DNA from: an uncultured Rhodospirillaceae bacterium
GTDB taxonomy: Bacteria > Pseudomonadota > Alphaproteobacteria > Rhodospirillales > Magnetospirillaceae
Assembly (NCBI GenBank): GCA_903901915.1
Contig: CAIUSV010000084.1
Coordinates: forward strand, 1 to 64,000
Direction: 5' to 3'
Length of the DNA stretch: 64,000 bases
Shown here: positions 47,882-58,236 of the stretch, in pieces
Numbering within the stretch: the first letter of the stretch is position 1
How the letters are laid out: each line of letters begins with the position of its first letter
The notes under the pieces: generated by a model
Databases searched by the model: none
What the model was told of the DNA's origin: nothing
The model's input: the letters and a program-made list of their open reading frames with translations, nothing else
Position numbers and translations under genes: made by a program

Positions 47882-50725
47882 GCCGACGACGTCGTTGCGG
47901 TTTACCGGCGCGTAGATGTCGCGGCTGGCCGAGCGGGTGAAGCGCGGCTTGGCGGTCCACGAGCCGCCACGGACGACGCGGAACTTGCAATCCTCCGCTT
48001 CCGCCGCAGTTCCGTCCGAGGGGGCCTTGGCGTAGTCGCCGAAACAATCCTGCGTCCACTGGAACACGTTGCCAACCATATCGAACAGCCCGAACGGGTT
48101 GGGCTTCAGCGATCCCACCGGCGCCGTCTCGTCGTAGCCATCCGCGCAATTGATGATGGCTTCATCGACGTTGAAGTGTTTGCTCTTGTAGGTGAGGTCA
48201 CGCATGTTGGCGTAGGCGCAGCCGCTTTCCACCCTGTCGCCCCAGAACCACGCGGTGGTGGTTCCCGCTCGGGCGGCGTATTCCCATTGCGCCTCGCTGG
48301 GCAAGCGATAGGGGTGGCTGCCGAAGAAACGCATCCGCCAGGCAAAGGCGCGCGCGTCGTCCCAACTGATCATTTCCACCGGATTGCGCGCCCCCCGGAA
48401 CCGTGACGGCGCCGGGTTCTCGACCATCACCAGTCGCCATTCCTCCTGGGTGACGGCAAATTTGCCCAGGTCGAAGGCGGGGATACAGACCTGATGCGGG
48501 GTTTCATGGTCGAACCTGCCGACCTCACTCGGCGGACTGCCCATGACGAAGCAACCCTGGGGAATGGGTACGAAGGCCATTTCCCCCTCGACCTGCCGTA
48601 CGCCGCGCCAGACCAGCACCGCCCATACTATTCCGGCCACGATCGGAAGCAATGCCACCGCGCCGGCCAGGGTCAGGATCGTCCGCCGTCGTTGTCGCTT
48701 CGCCAGACGGTGGCTTTCGCCGATGAATGCCGCCACCTCCGCCGGCAGTTCACTTTTCCCCCAACGGCGCTTCAGGGCTAGGGCTTCGATCAGCGGCAGG
48801 CCGCGGGGCAGGGCCAGGCTGTCGCGGTATTTTCTCTCGGAGGCCCCCCAGCGCGCGGCGGCGTGTTCGAGGCGCCCCAGCAGTTCAAGATCACGGCTGT
48901 CGGCGGCGATCTGGTCGCTGGCGCGAGGCCAGTGACTGAGCAATGCCTCGTGGGCCACCCGAACCCGCACCCCTTCGGCGTCTCCGTCGGCGATCAGCAG
49001 CCGCGTCTCGGGGGCGAGAAAGGCGTCCACCAACTGGCGGGCCGGGCTGCCGACCGGGAATTGAGACATCGCGGCGGCGCGTGCCGTCGCGGTGCCGCCG
49101 CTTCCCTGGCCCACGGTCACCAGCGTCCGCAGGACGGTCGGCAACGCCGCCCTGGCTTCGTCGGACAGGCGCGCCAGCTCCATTTCGGCGCGCTTGCCGA
49201 TGGCTCCTTCCAGTTCCCCCAGCTTTCCATAGGCATCGAAGGTCAGGTCGCCGTGTTCGCTTCGGTTCTGCCAAAGCTGGTCGAGCAGGAAGGAGAGAAG
49301 GGGGAGGGCGCCGGGATTGCTGGATGCCGCCGCCCGGATTTTCTCGTCCAATGTCAGGCTGCTGGTGGCATCGGTCTCGTAGCGTACTCCCGCTTCATGG
49401 GCAGGCTGGCGGATGATCTGGGCGATTTCCGCCGGTTCCGGAGACGTCAGCAGATAGCGAGCCTCGGACGAAAGCCGCGCTAGGCACGGCAGTGTTTCAA
49501 GCCGATTGAAGAAGTCGCTACGCAGGGTGGCGATCACCCACACCAATTGGCTTTCGGCCAGCGCCGCCAACGCCGCGACGAAGGCATCGCGCTCTGGCTG
49601 GGACACGCCATCCTGGGTGAATATCTCCTCCAACTGGTCGACCACGACCAGCAGGCGGGCCTCACCCCGTTCGGTCAGCTCAGCCTTCAGCCGGGCCGCC
49701 GCCAGTCCCTGGCGGATCGGCAGACTTGCCTGGGACGGGGCATCGCGAAGCAGCGCGGTCAAGGTTTTCTGGTCGTATTGCAGGGTCTCCAGTTCCGGCA
49801 GGGCAGCCGATGCCAGTATCGCCGCCGCCAGACCGCCGATCAGGTCGCCGCCGCCATCGGCCGGACGCAAGATGGCGTGGCGGACCAGCGCTACCCGCCC
49901 GATCATGCCGGGCAACTTGAGATCGGCCAGTACCCCGGCCTTGACCAACGACGACTTGCCGGACCCCGACGCCCCCATCACCAGAACGAAGGCCGTGCCA
50001 CGTTCGATCTGGCGTACAAGCAGCTCGCGCACGTCGTTGCGGGCGCGGGTGCGGCCGAAGAACACCGGCGCATGTTCAAGGTCGAAGGACTGGAGACCGC
50101 GGAACGGGCTGCCATGGTGCCAGCGGATGCTTGAGGGGCCTTCATCGGCACCCGCCAGGCGGCGCCGGATCAATTCGCGCAGATGGTTTTCCAGAAGGTC
50201 CTCGAACGACGCGGCGTCGGTGAATTCCCACGATGCTGCGGTGAACGACCCGTCGGCGGCGCGGGTCCAGCGCGTCATGAACTCCTCAACCAGCCGTTTC
50301 TGCTCAAAGTGTTCCCGTGCGGCGGTTTCGTCGTCCCTCAGCCGGGCCTCGGCCTTTTTGCGAAACAGCAGCAGATCGGGTTGGCGCCTGTTGCGGTAAG
50401 ACGCCAGCGCGTCCTCGAACTCCCATTCGGTGCCGGTGACGGTGCCGCCGGACAGAGGGCCGGTGTATTTGTCGGCTGGCAGCGGCACGCCGAGGCGGGA
50501 CCACAGGATCACCACCACGATGTCGGTCTCGTGCGGGGGGACGATGCCGTCCTGGAAATTCTCGCCGGCCACCAGCGGCTCGCGTTCCCAGAGCATGGCC
50601 TCGATACGGAAATGGTACGAGAACTCGCGGTCAAGCCGCTCGATCACCCGCTCGGCGATCAGCCGTTCGGGGCGCACGTCGCCAGGGGACGAGATGAATA
50701 CCCTGAGGCGTTGAAACTCCGCCAT
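47864..50725 (-). CDS. DUF4062-nSTAND NTPase-transmembrane-FGE/sulfatase-modifying-like protein
   Basis: 953 residues. The N-terminal DUF4062 domain (VFISSPGDVRPERLIAE, EWEFEDALASYRNRRQPD) is a TIR-like fold. The NTPase has GASGSGKSS near residue 253 and LLVVVDQLEEI near 361, as in nSTAND-type proteins, followed by helical repeats. One membrane segment lies near 685-710 (LTLAGAVALLPIVAGIVWAVL) after a basic stretch. The C-terminal FGE-sulfatase domain (about 715-953) has FVMGSPPSEVGRFDHETPHQ, YRLPSEAQWEYAARAG, GNVFQWTQDCF and VVRGGSWTAKPRF; the Cys pair of formylglycine-generating enzymes is absent, so it probably binds rather than modifies. Conflict or signal-sensor proteins share this kind of order. 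The start at ATG 50725 is clear. Confidence 0.85.
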   Translation of the reverse strand: MAEFQRLRVFISSPGDVRPERLIAERVIERLDREFSYHFRIEAMLWEREPLVAGENFQDGIVPPHETDIVVVILWSRLGVPLPADKYTGPLSGGTVTGTEWEFEDALASYRNRRQPDLLLFRKKAEARLRDDETAAREHFEQKRLVEEFMTRWTRAADGSFTAASWEFTDAASFEDLLENHLRELIRRRLAGADEGPSSIRWHHGSPFRGLQSFDLEHAPVFFGRTRARNDVRELLVRQIERGTAFVLVMGASGSGKSSLVKAGVLADLKLPGMIGRVALVRHAILRPADGGGDLIGGLAAAILASAALPELETLQYDQKTLTALLRDAPSQASLPIRQGLAAARLKAELTERGEARLLVVVDQLEEIFTQDGVSQPERDAFVAALAALAESQLVWVIATLRSDFFNRLETLPCLARLSSEARYLLTSPEPAEIAQIIRQPAHEAGVRYETDATSSLTLDEKIRAAASSNPGALPLLSFLLDQLWQNRSEHGDLTFDAYGKLGELEGAIGKRAEMELARLSDEARAALPTVLRTLVTVGQGSGGTATARAAAMSQFPVGSPARQLVDAFLAPETRLLIADGDAEGVRVRVAHEALLSHWPRASDQIAADSRDLELLGRLEHAAARWGASERKYRDSLALPRGLPLIEALALKRRWGKSELPAEVAAFIGESHRLAKRQRRRTILTLAGAVALLPIVAGIVWAVLVWRGVRQVEGEMAFVPIPQGCFVMGSPPSEVGRFDHETPHQVCIPAFDLGKFAVTQEEWRLVMVENPAPSRFRGARNPVEMISWDDARAFAWRMRFFGSHPYRLPSEAQWEYAARAGTTTAWFWGDRVESGCAYANMRDLTYKSKHFNVDEAIINCADGYDETAPVGSLKPNPFGLFDMVGNVFQWTQDCFGDYAKAPSDGTAAEAEDCKFRVVRGGSWTAKPRFTRSASRDIYAPVNRNDVVGLRLAR

Positions 50726-50824
50726 CGCCCCCCCTTCCGATCACGGCCGGATAAGCTTCAACGGATTGAACCATGCGGGGTTTCCCGGAGCAAGGTCCCG
50801 TAACCGATCATCTGAGCAGGGCGC

Positions 50825-51106
50825 TCAAGACGAAACCGGCGGATCGGTGTCGCCCCTGGCATAAAGCGCCAGCCGACCGGCGTTGGACACGATTCCGGGA
50901 AAGGCGGTGCCGAAAACCTCCCGCCATCTCCCTTCGACGTCGGATGGCAGTTCCGTTCCCGGCCGCGAAAGGCCCAGCCCCGATTGGTCGTTGATCGCGG
51001 TGAGTGCCGAGACGGCGGCATCGGCTTCACCGGCGCCTTCGGCCAGAACGGTCTGCTCGACGATCGTGCCGTCATCACAGGCGATGGAAAATGCCCACAG
51101 CGTCAT
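50825..51106 (-). CDS. Small hypothetical protein
   Basis: About 93 residues with no membrane segment. The start MTLWAFSIACDDGTIVEQTVLA is preceded by GGGAG 7 bases upstream of ATG 51106, so this is a likely gene. The rest (AAVSALTAINDQSGLGLSRPG, WREVFGTAFPGIVSNAGRLA) is not from a family I know. It lies between the conflict-like gene and another small gene on the same strand. Confidence 0.55.
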   Translation of the reverse strand: MTLWAFSIACDDGTIVEQTVLAEGAGEADAAVSALTAINDQSGLGLSRPGTELPSDVEGRWREVFGTAFPGIVSNAGRLALYARGDTDPPVSS

Positions 51107-51195
51107 CGCGATTCTCCCGATCATCGGCATGGACGACGGCGCCGGCCCGAAGACCCTCCCTGATCGGAGGGAGGTGGTCAAGCGGCACATATTCC

Positions 51196-51441
51196 CTATC
51201 CTACAAATGGTGTCGCTCGCGCCGCCCGCCCGTTCGCCGGTCGCTGCGGGATATTTCCCGCCGAGGTCATGCCGAGCCGATACACGGCCCTTGTCGCTTC
51301 CAGTGCCGTCATGTCCGGACGGACGATCAGCACGGCGGCGACAGCCGCCTGGGACTGCCCGTTCATGTCCCGACCGAAAGCATGGGCGGCGCTGATCGCC
51401 CTGGCGATCACCCGCTGTAAAACCGGATCGACTTGGCCCAT
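51196..51441 (-). CDS. Small hypothetical helical protein
   Basis: About 81 residues, basic and helical (MGQVDPVLQRVIARAISAAHA, MTALEATRAVYRLGMT). The very strong ribosome site GGAGGAGAGG before ATG 51441 supports a real gene. It is 89 bases upstream of the next small gene and on the same strand. No domain or partner is recognised. Confidence 0.6.
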   Translation of the reverse strand: MGQVDPVLQRVIARAISAAHAFGRDMNGQSQAAVAAVLIVRPDMTALEATRAVYRLGMTSAGNIPQRPANGRAARATPFVG

Positions 51442-51636
51442 GGCGCCTCTCCTCCTGAGTCTCATACCGCTTATGTTCTCTATATGTTCTTGCGACGAAA
51501 GTCAATGCCGATGTCAGGCTTGCTTGACCGATCGGTCCGAATGTCGCCCGCAGGCCAGTTCCAAAAGGAACTTGTAATGGCGGCAGTTCCGCCGACGCCA
51601 ATCGGAGGTGGGATAATTCGCCGATCAATGGCGGAA

Positions 51637-51652
51637 AAGCCCATTTGGGACT
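51637..51652. promoter_or_regulatory. 16-bp palindrome, copy 6, upstream of the CHASE hybrid kinase
   Basis: AAGCCCATTTGGGACT, one exact half (TGGGACT) facing the kinase 102 bases downstream; the other half has two changes at its outer end. As in other copies, the base after the exact half is A. Confidence 0.62.
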
Positions 51653-51754
51653 AGCGCGGGCGCCCAATCGGCAGCTTTCAATCCTTTCAGAACGAATGCT
51701 GGATACTGACGTCGAGGTTTGGCGGGATCCCATTCTTCGTGCGGGAGGCCTGCC

Positions 51755-54700
51755 ATGATGAATACGCCTATTCTCAAAATCACGCGGCAACTGCTTCCCA
51801 TGACCGTAGTCGGGGTCGTCGCGTCACTGATCGTGTTCGGCATCGCCTTCTACCTGGAGCGCCGCAGTTCCGAGGTTCGGTTCGATGAACTGGCGGAGCA
51901 GCGGATCATCGCGATCCGGGCCAGCGTCGCCATTGCTCAGGACAGCGTCAATCTGGTCGCCGGCCATTTTACCGTCGCATCGCCGCAATACACCAGTCGA
52001 GAGGGGTTTCGACGGATGACGGCGCAGACTCTGGCCCGCCATTCCTTCATCCAGGGGCTGTCATGGGACCCCAGGGTGTCGCGGGCCGATCGTGCGGCCT
52101 ATGAGAACAAGGCCCGGCTGGAAGGTGTCGACGACTTCCAATTCACCGAGCGTGATAGCCAAGGCCGGCTGCGTCCGGCCGGAGACAGGGATCAGTACAT
52201 CCCGGTCTATTACATGGAACCCTCCGCCACCAACAGGCCGGCATTGGGTTTTGACCTGTCGTCCCACTCGGTTCGGCGTCTCGCCCTTGAAGCCGGACGG
52301 GACAAGGGGCGTCCGGAGGCGACCGGGCGGATTACCCTGGTCCAGGAATATGGTGACCAGTACGGCGTCCTGATCCTGGCGCCGGTCTTCGGTCCTACCG
52401 GTCCCGGCGACGTCGAGAGCAACCGGCAATCCTTGAGCGGATATGTCTCGGGGGTGTTCCGGATCGGCGATCTGATCAATTCCACGGCCCATGCCGGATC
52501 AATGGCAAAGGCGCTGCCGCTGGTGGACGTCCATCTATTCGACATGAGCGGCGCGGAAGACGAACGCCGATTGTATCCTAAATCGGATGCAACGTCCCCG
52601 GACAGCCTGGCGTCCGGCCTTCATAAAACCGAGTCGTTCGATGTCGCCGGGCGGTCGTGGCTGTTGATCGCCAAACCCAGCCCCGCCTTCCTGGCATCCA
52701 GCCGGCCGGTGGTATCCTATGTGATGCTGGTGGTCGCTTTGCTGGCCACTGCCTTCTACGTCGCCAATCTGAGGGGGCGCATTACCCAGGCGGAAAATGC
52801 CATCGCATTCGCCCGCGCCCAGTTGCTGCTGCATCACGCCAGCGACGGCGTTCATATCCTTGATGGCCGGGGAAATATCATCGAGGTCAGCCAATCCTTC
52901 TGCGACAGCCTGGGCTATAGCCGAGACGAGATGATCGGCATGAACGTCGCGGAGTGGGCGGAGGGGTTGGCGCCGACCGAGGTCGCGTCAGCCGTATCGC
53001 GGAGGCTGGCGAAAAGCGGAATTACCACATTCTCGCCGCGCTATCGGCGCAAGGACGGCAGTGTATTTTCGGTGGAGATTTCCAGTCACGCGTTGGATCT
53101 GGATGGCCAGAAGGTGCTTTATTGTTCGTCCCGCGATATTTCCCAGCGCATTGCTTCCGAGCGGGCCGTCAAGGATCTGTCCCGTCGCCTGGAGGGCGTG
53201 CTGGCGGCGGCCTCCGAGGTCGCGATCATCGCGTGCGACATGTCGGGCACCATTACCCTGTTCAACCGCGGTGCCGAAAAGATGCTGGGATATGCCGCCG
53301 GTGACATGGTCGGCCATGCCGCGGTGGCGGCCTTCCACGTTTCCGAGGAGATCGAAGCGCGTGCCGTGGAACTCACCGCCGAATTGGCGAGGCCGGTGAC
53401 GGCGTTCGAGGCCCTGACGGTAAAAGCGGAAATTGACGGGAGCGAGCGCCGCGAATGGACGTATGTCCATAAGGGCGGGGCGCAGCTGATTGTATCCCTG
53501 GTGGTTACGGTGGTTCGCAATGATGCCGGCGAGATCGATGGCTATCTCGGACTCGCCTCCGACATCACGGACAGGAAGCGAACGGACTCGCTGCGCAAGG
53601 CGATGGAGGAGGAATTACAGAATAGTATGCGGGAGGCAGAGGCGGCCAACCGTGCGAAGACCTCATTTCTCGCCAATATGAGCCATGAAATGAGAACTCC
53701 GATGAATGCTATCATTGGATTATCGGCGTTGCTGAAGAAGCGTGTCGAGAAGGCTGAAAACGTCGATATGATTCATAAGATTATGCTGTCTAGCCAGCAT
53801 CTTCTCGCTATAATTAACGATATTCTTGATTTCTCAAAAATAGAATCCGGCCGCCTTGAGATACATGCCGACGAGTTCGATGTCCGTCGCGCAATAGATA
53901 TTGCCCATCTTCAGGTTGACCAACTGGCTCAAAACAGAAACCTGTCACTCTGCGTGGAAATCGATCCGGCGGTGCCCGCTCGATTGATCGGCGATCAACT
54001 GAGGTTGAGGCAGTGTGTCCTTAACTACCTGAGCAACGCCATCAAATTCACTTCGGAAGGAGGGGTCGTCGTACGGGTCCGGTTGGTCGAGGACCGCCAG
54101 AATGCCGTCCTCTGTCGGTTCGAGGTGGAAGACACCGGCATCGGTATTCCGGTCGAGGCCCAGGGGCAATTGTTCAACGACTTCCAGCAGGCCGACGATT
54201 CCACCAGTCGCAAGTATGGCGGCACCGGCCTGGGGCTGGCCATCACGCGGCGTCTGGCGATCATGATGGGGGGCGACGCCGGGTTTAGCAGCACGCCGGG
54301 GAAAGGCAGCCTGTTCTGGTTCGACGCTGCATTGTGCCGGGCGGATGACAGGGACGATGCCGTTTCTGACGAAGATGGGTTGAGCGCAATCGAGATCGAA
54401 CGATTGCTGACCGACAGCCACGGCGATGCCAGGATCTTGCTGGTGGAAGACAACCCGACCAACCGTGACGTGGTGCAAGGTATGTTGGCCGACATCGGCT
54501 TGAAGGCCGACATCGCCGAGAATGGCCGGCTTGCCGTCGAGGCGGTCGAGGCGGCCGGTTTCGATCTGATCTTGATGGATATGCAGATGCCGGTAATGGA
54601 CGGACTCGATGCCACCCGGATCATCCGGCGCCTGCCGTCGGCGCAGCGGGTCCCCATCGTGGCGATGACCGCCAATGCCTTTGCCGAGGATCGCAAGAGA

Positions 54701-55261
54701 TGCCTGGACGTCGGCATGAACGATCATCTCGCCAAGCCGGTATTGCCCGACACCCTGTACGCCGTACTCCTGAAGTGGCTTTCGGTCTCGTCCTCGGCTG
54801 GCGACCATTTGCGGCCACCGGCGGCGGCAATCATGTCGCCGCCGGTGGCCGAAGATGACGACGAGGCCCTATTGCGGCGCCATCTCGGGCACATCGAAGG
54901 GATCGATATCGACGCCGGCATCAAGTATAGCCGTCGTGTCGGGCGTTATCGTGCGATTCTTGAGACGTATGCCAACGAGTACGGCGATCCCATGACCCGG
55001 GTGAGCGGACTGCTTGCCGCCGGGAACAGCACCGAGGCTCGGCGTATCGTCCATACCATCAAGGGAAGTTCGTCGTTTCTGGGCTTTTTCGGGGTTCAGG
55101 AGGCGGCCGCCCAACTGGAACGGGCGATTATCGACGGCGACGATCCAGAGGTGATCGCTTCCTTGATCGATGCCGTCGAACTGCGCTACGGCGTCGCGTC
55201 AACCGCGATCATGACGATGATGGCCGAACGTGGTCGGCGAAAAGAAGTTATCGGCGTATAA
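51755..55261 (+). CDS. CHASE-domain hybrid histidine kinase with receiver and HPt
   Basis: About 1168 residues. Order: membrane segment (about 15-35), CHASE domain (about 60-290: [49 protein letters not shown]), a second membrane segment, two PAS domains (about 350-475 and 490-610), HisKA with [19 protein letters not shown] (His near 643), HATPase ([42 protein letters not shown]), receiver with Asp in [14 protein letters not shown] (near 941) and HPt with His in [12 protein letters not shown] (near 1099). All phosphorelay sites look intact, so an internal His-Asp-His relay is likely, passing to an unlinked regulator. ATG 51755 has GGGAGG 6 bases upstream. Confidence 0.92.
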   Translation: MMNTPILKITRQLLPMTVVGVVASLIVFGIAFYLERRSSEVRFDELAEQRIIAIRASVAIAQDSVNLVAGHFTVASPQYTSREGFRRMTAQTLARHSFIQGLSWDPRVSRADRAAYENKARLEGVDDFQFTERDSQGRLRPAGDRDQYIPVYYMEPSATNRPALGFDLSSHSVRRLALEAGRDKGRPEATGRITLVQEYGDQYGVLILAPVFGPTGPGDVESNRQSLSGYVSGVFRIGDLINSTAHAGSMAKALPLVDVHLFDMSGAEDERRLYPKSDATSPDSLASGLHKTESFDVAGRSWLLIAKPSPAFLASSRPVVSYVMLVVALLATAFYVANLRGRITQAENAIAFARAQLLLHHASDGVHILDGRGNIIEVSQSFCDSLGYSRDEMIGMNVAEWAEGLAPTEVASAVSRRLAKSGITTFSPRYRRKDGSVFSVEISSHALDLDGQKVLYCSSRDISQRIASERAVKDLSRRLEGVLAAASEVAIIACDMSGTITLFNRGAEKMLGYAAGDMVGHAAVAAFHVSEEIEARAVELTAELARPVTAFEALTVKAEIDGSERREWTYVHKGGAQLIVSLVVTVVRNDAGEIDGYLGLASDITDRKRTDSLRKAMEEELQNSMREAEAANRAKTSFLANMSHEMRTPMNAIIGLSALLKKRVEKAENVDMIHKIMLSSQHLLAIINDILDFSKIESGRLEIHADEFDVRRAIDIAHLQVDQLAQNRNLSLCVEIDPAVPARLIGDQLRLRQCVLNYLSNAIKFTSEGGVVVRVRLVEDRQNAVLCRFEVEDTGIGIPVEAQGQLFNDFQQADDSTSRKYGGTGLGLAITRRLAIMMGGDAGFSSTPGKGSLFWFDAALCRADDRDDAVSDEDGLSAIEIERLLTDSHGDARILLVEDNPTNRDVVQGMLADIGLKADIAENGRLAVEAVEAAGFDLILMDMQMPVMDGLDATRIIRRLPSAQRVPIVAMTANAFAEDRKRCLDVGMNDHLAKPVLPDTLYAVLLKWLSVSSSAGDHLRPPAAAIMSPPVAEDDDEALLRRHLGHIEGIDIDAGIKYSRRVGRYRAILETYANEYGDPMTRVSGLLAAGNSTEARRIVHTIKGSSSFLGFFGVQEAAAQLERAIIDGDDPEVIASLIDAVELRYGVASTAIMTMMAERGRRKEVIGV

Positions 55262-55310
55262 TTGCGCTTCGCCGCTTGTCGATCGATCATCATGGTTCCG
55301 GTACGCTCAC

Positions 55311-56891
55311 ATGACGCATGAAAAGGCCTCTGTCCTTATCGTTGATGACGATTTGATCAATATTCAAGTTCTGACGGGGCTGCTTGAAGACGACTTTCAG
55401 GTTATTGCCGCTCGCGACGGGGCGCGGGCCCTTGCCATCGCCGCGTCCGAACCTCCGCCGGACCTGATCCTGCTCGATATTCTGATGCCGGGGATGAGCG
55501 GCTACGATGTCTGTTCCAGGCTGAAGGACAACGACGATACCCGCGACATTCCGGTGATCTTTTTGTCGGCGATGGGCGATGTCGGCGATGAACTGAAAGG
55601 ATTGGAACTCGGGGCCGTCGATTATGTCACCAAGCCCATTTCCCAGCCCATCCTGTTGGCTCGTATCAGAACTCATCTGGCACTGAATCAGGCGCGTCAG
55701 CGCCTGCGGGGAATCTCGGATAATCTGCTTGAGGGCATTGTCCTGGTCGGGATGGGGGACCGGCTGCTGTTCGTCAATCGGCCGGCGATCCGCATCATGG
55801 GGCTGAATGACAGTCCGAAGGATCTCGTCGGGCGCCATCGAGAGCGGTTGTTTCAACTCAGGCGGGACGACCCCTCGTCCCTTCCCTGGCAGGATGTGAT
55901 CGATCACGGTGCCACCTACGTGGACAGCGACACCGTCTTCCTTTCGCCCTCGGGCAAGGAAATTACCGTATCCTACGGCTGCTCTCCCTTGGATACGTCC
56001 GAATTTGGTCGCGCCGTGATCATCACGTTCCGCGACATCACCGCGCAGAAGCGAGTCCAATTCGAGGCCATGCTGGCGGCACGCCAAGCCGTCGTCGGCC
56101 ATCTGGCCGCAGGTGTCGCTCACGAGATCAATACGCCGGCTCAGTTCATCGCCAGCAATCTTTGCTATATCGAGGACGGCCTCAATGTTCTGGCCGGGAT
56201 CATCGAGGCGGCGAAGGCCGTGACCGAAGGCGCGCCCGGCACTCCGGTTTTCAGCGATCGCCTGGCTCGGCTCAAGGAGGCCGTGTCCAACCGGCGGCTT
56301 GCCAGCCTGTTGGCCGAAATGCCGAAAGCGGCGGCGGACTCGCGAGACGGAATGGACAGGATTGACCATCTCGTGGTGGCGATGAAGGAATTTTCCCGGC
56401 CGGGAACCACCGGCCGTACCGCGACCGATATCAACAGGGCCATAATGAACACTCTGGCCGTGTCTCGTTCCACCTGGGCTTCCGTCGCCGAGGTGAAACT
56501 CGAATTGGCCCCGGCGTTGCCCTTGGTGGTGTGCCACGCCAGTGAACTCGGTCAGGTCTTCATCAATCTGATCCTGAACGCCGTGCAGGCAATCGAGGCG
56601 TCCGCCGAGAGACTGCCGGGCCAGATTTCCATTGCCACGCGCCGGAGCGGTGATCTGGTCGAAATCGAGGTTGCCGATACCGGGGGAGGGGTGCCCCCGG
56701 AGATACGCGAGCAGATATTCGATCCATTCTTCACCACCAAACCCGTCGGAATGGGAACCGGTCTCGGGCTGGCGATCTGCCACGATGTCGTGGCGATAAA
56801 GCATGGCGGTTCGCTGGTCGTGGGAGAGGGTGAGGGGCACGGGGCGGTGTTCACGATCAGGCTGCCCGTGGGCAACATTCATGATGATTAG
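55311..56891 (+). CDS. Soluble receiver-PAS histidine kinase
   Basis: About 526 residues, no membrane segment. The N-terminal receiver (VDDDLIN, Asp in LLDILMPGMSG near 55, Lys in YVTKPISQP) is followed by PAS (about 140-255), HisKA with HLAAGVAHEINTPAQFI (His near 270), a helical insert and HATPase ([35 protein letters not shown]). The start ATG 55311 lies 49 bases after the upstream hybrid kinase gene, so the HPt of that protein may feed this receiver. The kinase core resembles the kinase at 24477. The ribosome site is weak. Confidence 0.87.
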   Translation: MTHEKASVLIVDDDLINIQVLTGLLEDDFQVIAARDGARALAIAASEPPPDLILLDILMPGMSGYDVCSRLKDNDDTRDIPVIFLSAMGDVGDELKGLELGAVDYVTKPISQPILLARIRTHLALNQARQRLRGISDNLLEGIVLVGMGDRLLFVNRPAIRIMGLNDSPKDLVGRHRERLFQLRRDDPSSLPWQDVIDHGATYVDSDTVFLSPSGKEITVSYGCSPLDTSEFGRAVIITFRDITAQKRVQFEAMLAARQAVVGHLAAGVAHEINTPAQFIASNLCYIEDGLNVLAGIIEAAKAVTEGAPGTPVFSDRLARLKEAVSNRRLASLLAEMPKAAADSRDGMDRIDHLVVAMKEFSRPGTTGRTATDINRAIMNTLAVSRSTWASVAEVKLELAPALPLVVCHASELGQVFINLILNAVQAIEASAERLPGQISIATRRSGDLVEIEVADTGGGVPPEIREQIFDPFFTTKPVGMGTGLGLAICHDVVAIKHGGSLVVGEGEGHGAVFTIRLPVGNIHDD

Positions 56892-56940
56892 GGGCGGCCC
56901 CCCCCCCGCACCGTAAAACCCGTTCAGATCCGCCGTGACT

Positions 56941-58128
56941 TCAGCTCGCGCGATGGGGCTTGCCGATGCGCTTGGCCGCAGCCAGCAGCATGGCATCGCT
57001 GCCGCGTGGGCCGATCAGCGATACGCCGACCGGCAGTCCGGCCACCTGGCACAACGGCAGGCTGATCTGTGGGCAGCCGGCCATGCCGGCGATGGCGGTC
57101 AGGCAGATCATGCGCGCGCGGATATCCCACAGCATCGAGCGAGGGCTTTGCAGTGGCGGTGCGGTGACCGGTGTGGTCGGCAGTACCAGCACGGCGTTGC
57201 CTTCCAGCGCCTCGGCGACCCATCGCCGCGCTCGCAGTCGGAAGCCGCGCGACGACGACAGGGTCCGGTTGGAAACGCGGGCGCCGCGCAGGAAGTTGTC
57301 GGCCACCTCGAACCCGAAGCGGGGGTTGGACCGGTTGATCCACTCGCCGAAGCGTTCCCAGGCTTCGCGTCCCTGGATGGCGTTCTGCGGCTCCAGCCAG
57401 TCGGAGAGCGGCACCGGCGACAGCCGGTGTCCGCGCACCACCGGCGCCAGCGTCTTGGCGATGCCGCTCAGGGCGCCTTCGACGGCGCCGGCGACGGCGG
57501 GGTCCGAGAACTCCATGGCGTCTTCCAGCACCACCACCTTGTCGGGGACGGTGTCGCGGATTTTCTTGCGCAGCAGCACCGATCCCGCCCGGGCCAGCAG
57601 GTCGGGGTCATCGGCCAGCAGACCGACGGTGTCGAAGGTGTTGGACTGGCTCAGGACGCCGTCCATGGCGATCGAGCCGAGGGTGGGGCGCAAACCGTAG
57701 ATGCCGCAGAACGAGGCCGGCACCCGGGTCGAGCCGGCGGTATCGGTGCCCAGCGCGAAGTCGCACAGGCCGCCCGCCACCGCCGCCGCCGAACCGCAGG
57801 ACGAGCCGCCGGGGACGTGGCCGGGGGCGCGGGGGTTCTCGGGGGTGCCGTAATGGGCATTGTCGCCGAACAGCCCACGGGTCAACTCGTCGGTGACGGT
57901 CTTGCCGACCAGCCGGGCGCCGGATGCCAGCAGGGTGGCCACCGCCCAGGCAGTGGTGGTGGCCGGCGAGGCGAGGCGGCGCCAGTCGGGGTTGCCGGCG
58001 CCGGTGACATAGCCGGCGACGTCGAAGACGTCCTTGGCGGCGAAGGTCATGTCGGCCAGCAGGCCGGTCTTGGCGCCGTCGATATAGACGTCGCCACCGA
58101 GGGCGAAAGCGTTCAGCGGATCGTGCAT
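56941..58128 (-). CDS. Amidase signature family hydrolase
   Basis: About 395 residues, the short end of the family. The Ser-cisSer-Lys triad is visible: Lys in FAAKDVFDV, the GGSSCGSAAAVAGG loop and the GTDTAGSTRVPASFCGIYGLRPT block with the nucleophilic Ser. Cytoplasmic amidases of this size hydrolyse simple amides or act in the breakdown of biuret, allophanate or aromatic amides; the substrate cannot be told. The ATG at 58128 is chosen because an earlier frame start at 58185 lacks homology; the ribosome site is weak. It is 56 bases after the receiver-PAS kinase gene, convergent. Confidence 0.88.
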   Translation of the reverse strand: MHDPLNAFALGGDVYIDGAKTGLLADMTFAAKDVFDVAGYVTGAGNPDWRRLASPATTTAWAVATLLASGARLVGKTVTDELTRGLFGDNAHYGTPENPRAPGHVPGGSSCGSAAAVAGGLCDFALGTDTAGSTRVPASFCGIYGLRPTLGSIAMDGVLSQSNTFDTVGLLADDPDLLARAGSVLLRKKIRDTVPDKVVVLEDAMEFSDPAVAGAVEGALSGIAKTLAPVVRGHRLSPVPLSDWLEPQNAIQGREAWERFGEWINRSNPRFGFEVADNFLRGARVSNRTLSSSRGFRLRARRWVAEALEGNAVLVLPTTPVTAPPLQSPRSMLWDIRARMICLTAIAGMAGCPQISLPLCQVAGLPVGVSLIGPRGSDAMLLAAAKRIGKPHRAS

Positions 58129-58236
58129 TGTCGGACAGGCCCCCTCGAAGTGACGGCGCCGCCCCTGGACGGTGCGCCAGGGCAAAAATAGCCATAACGC
58201 CGGATGCGGTCCAGCGGAATGGGGAAGGGGGGGCTT

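Noticed and set aside
47864-48600. FGE-type C-terminal end as a target of a diversity-generating retroelement
   Set aside because: No reverse transcriptase gene and no matching template repeat is seen in the window.
50825-51790. Long minus-strand frame of 321 codons
   Set aside because: Only the part after ATG 51106 has a good ribosome site and plausible composition; the rest overlaps a separate small gene and the kinase promoter.
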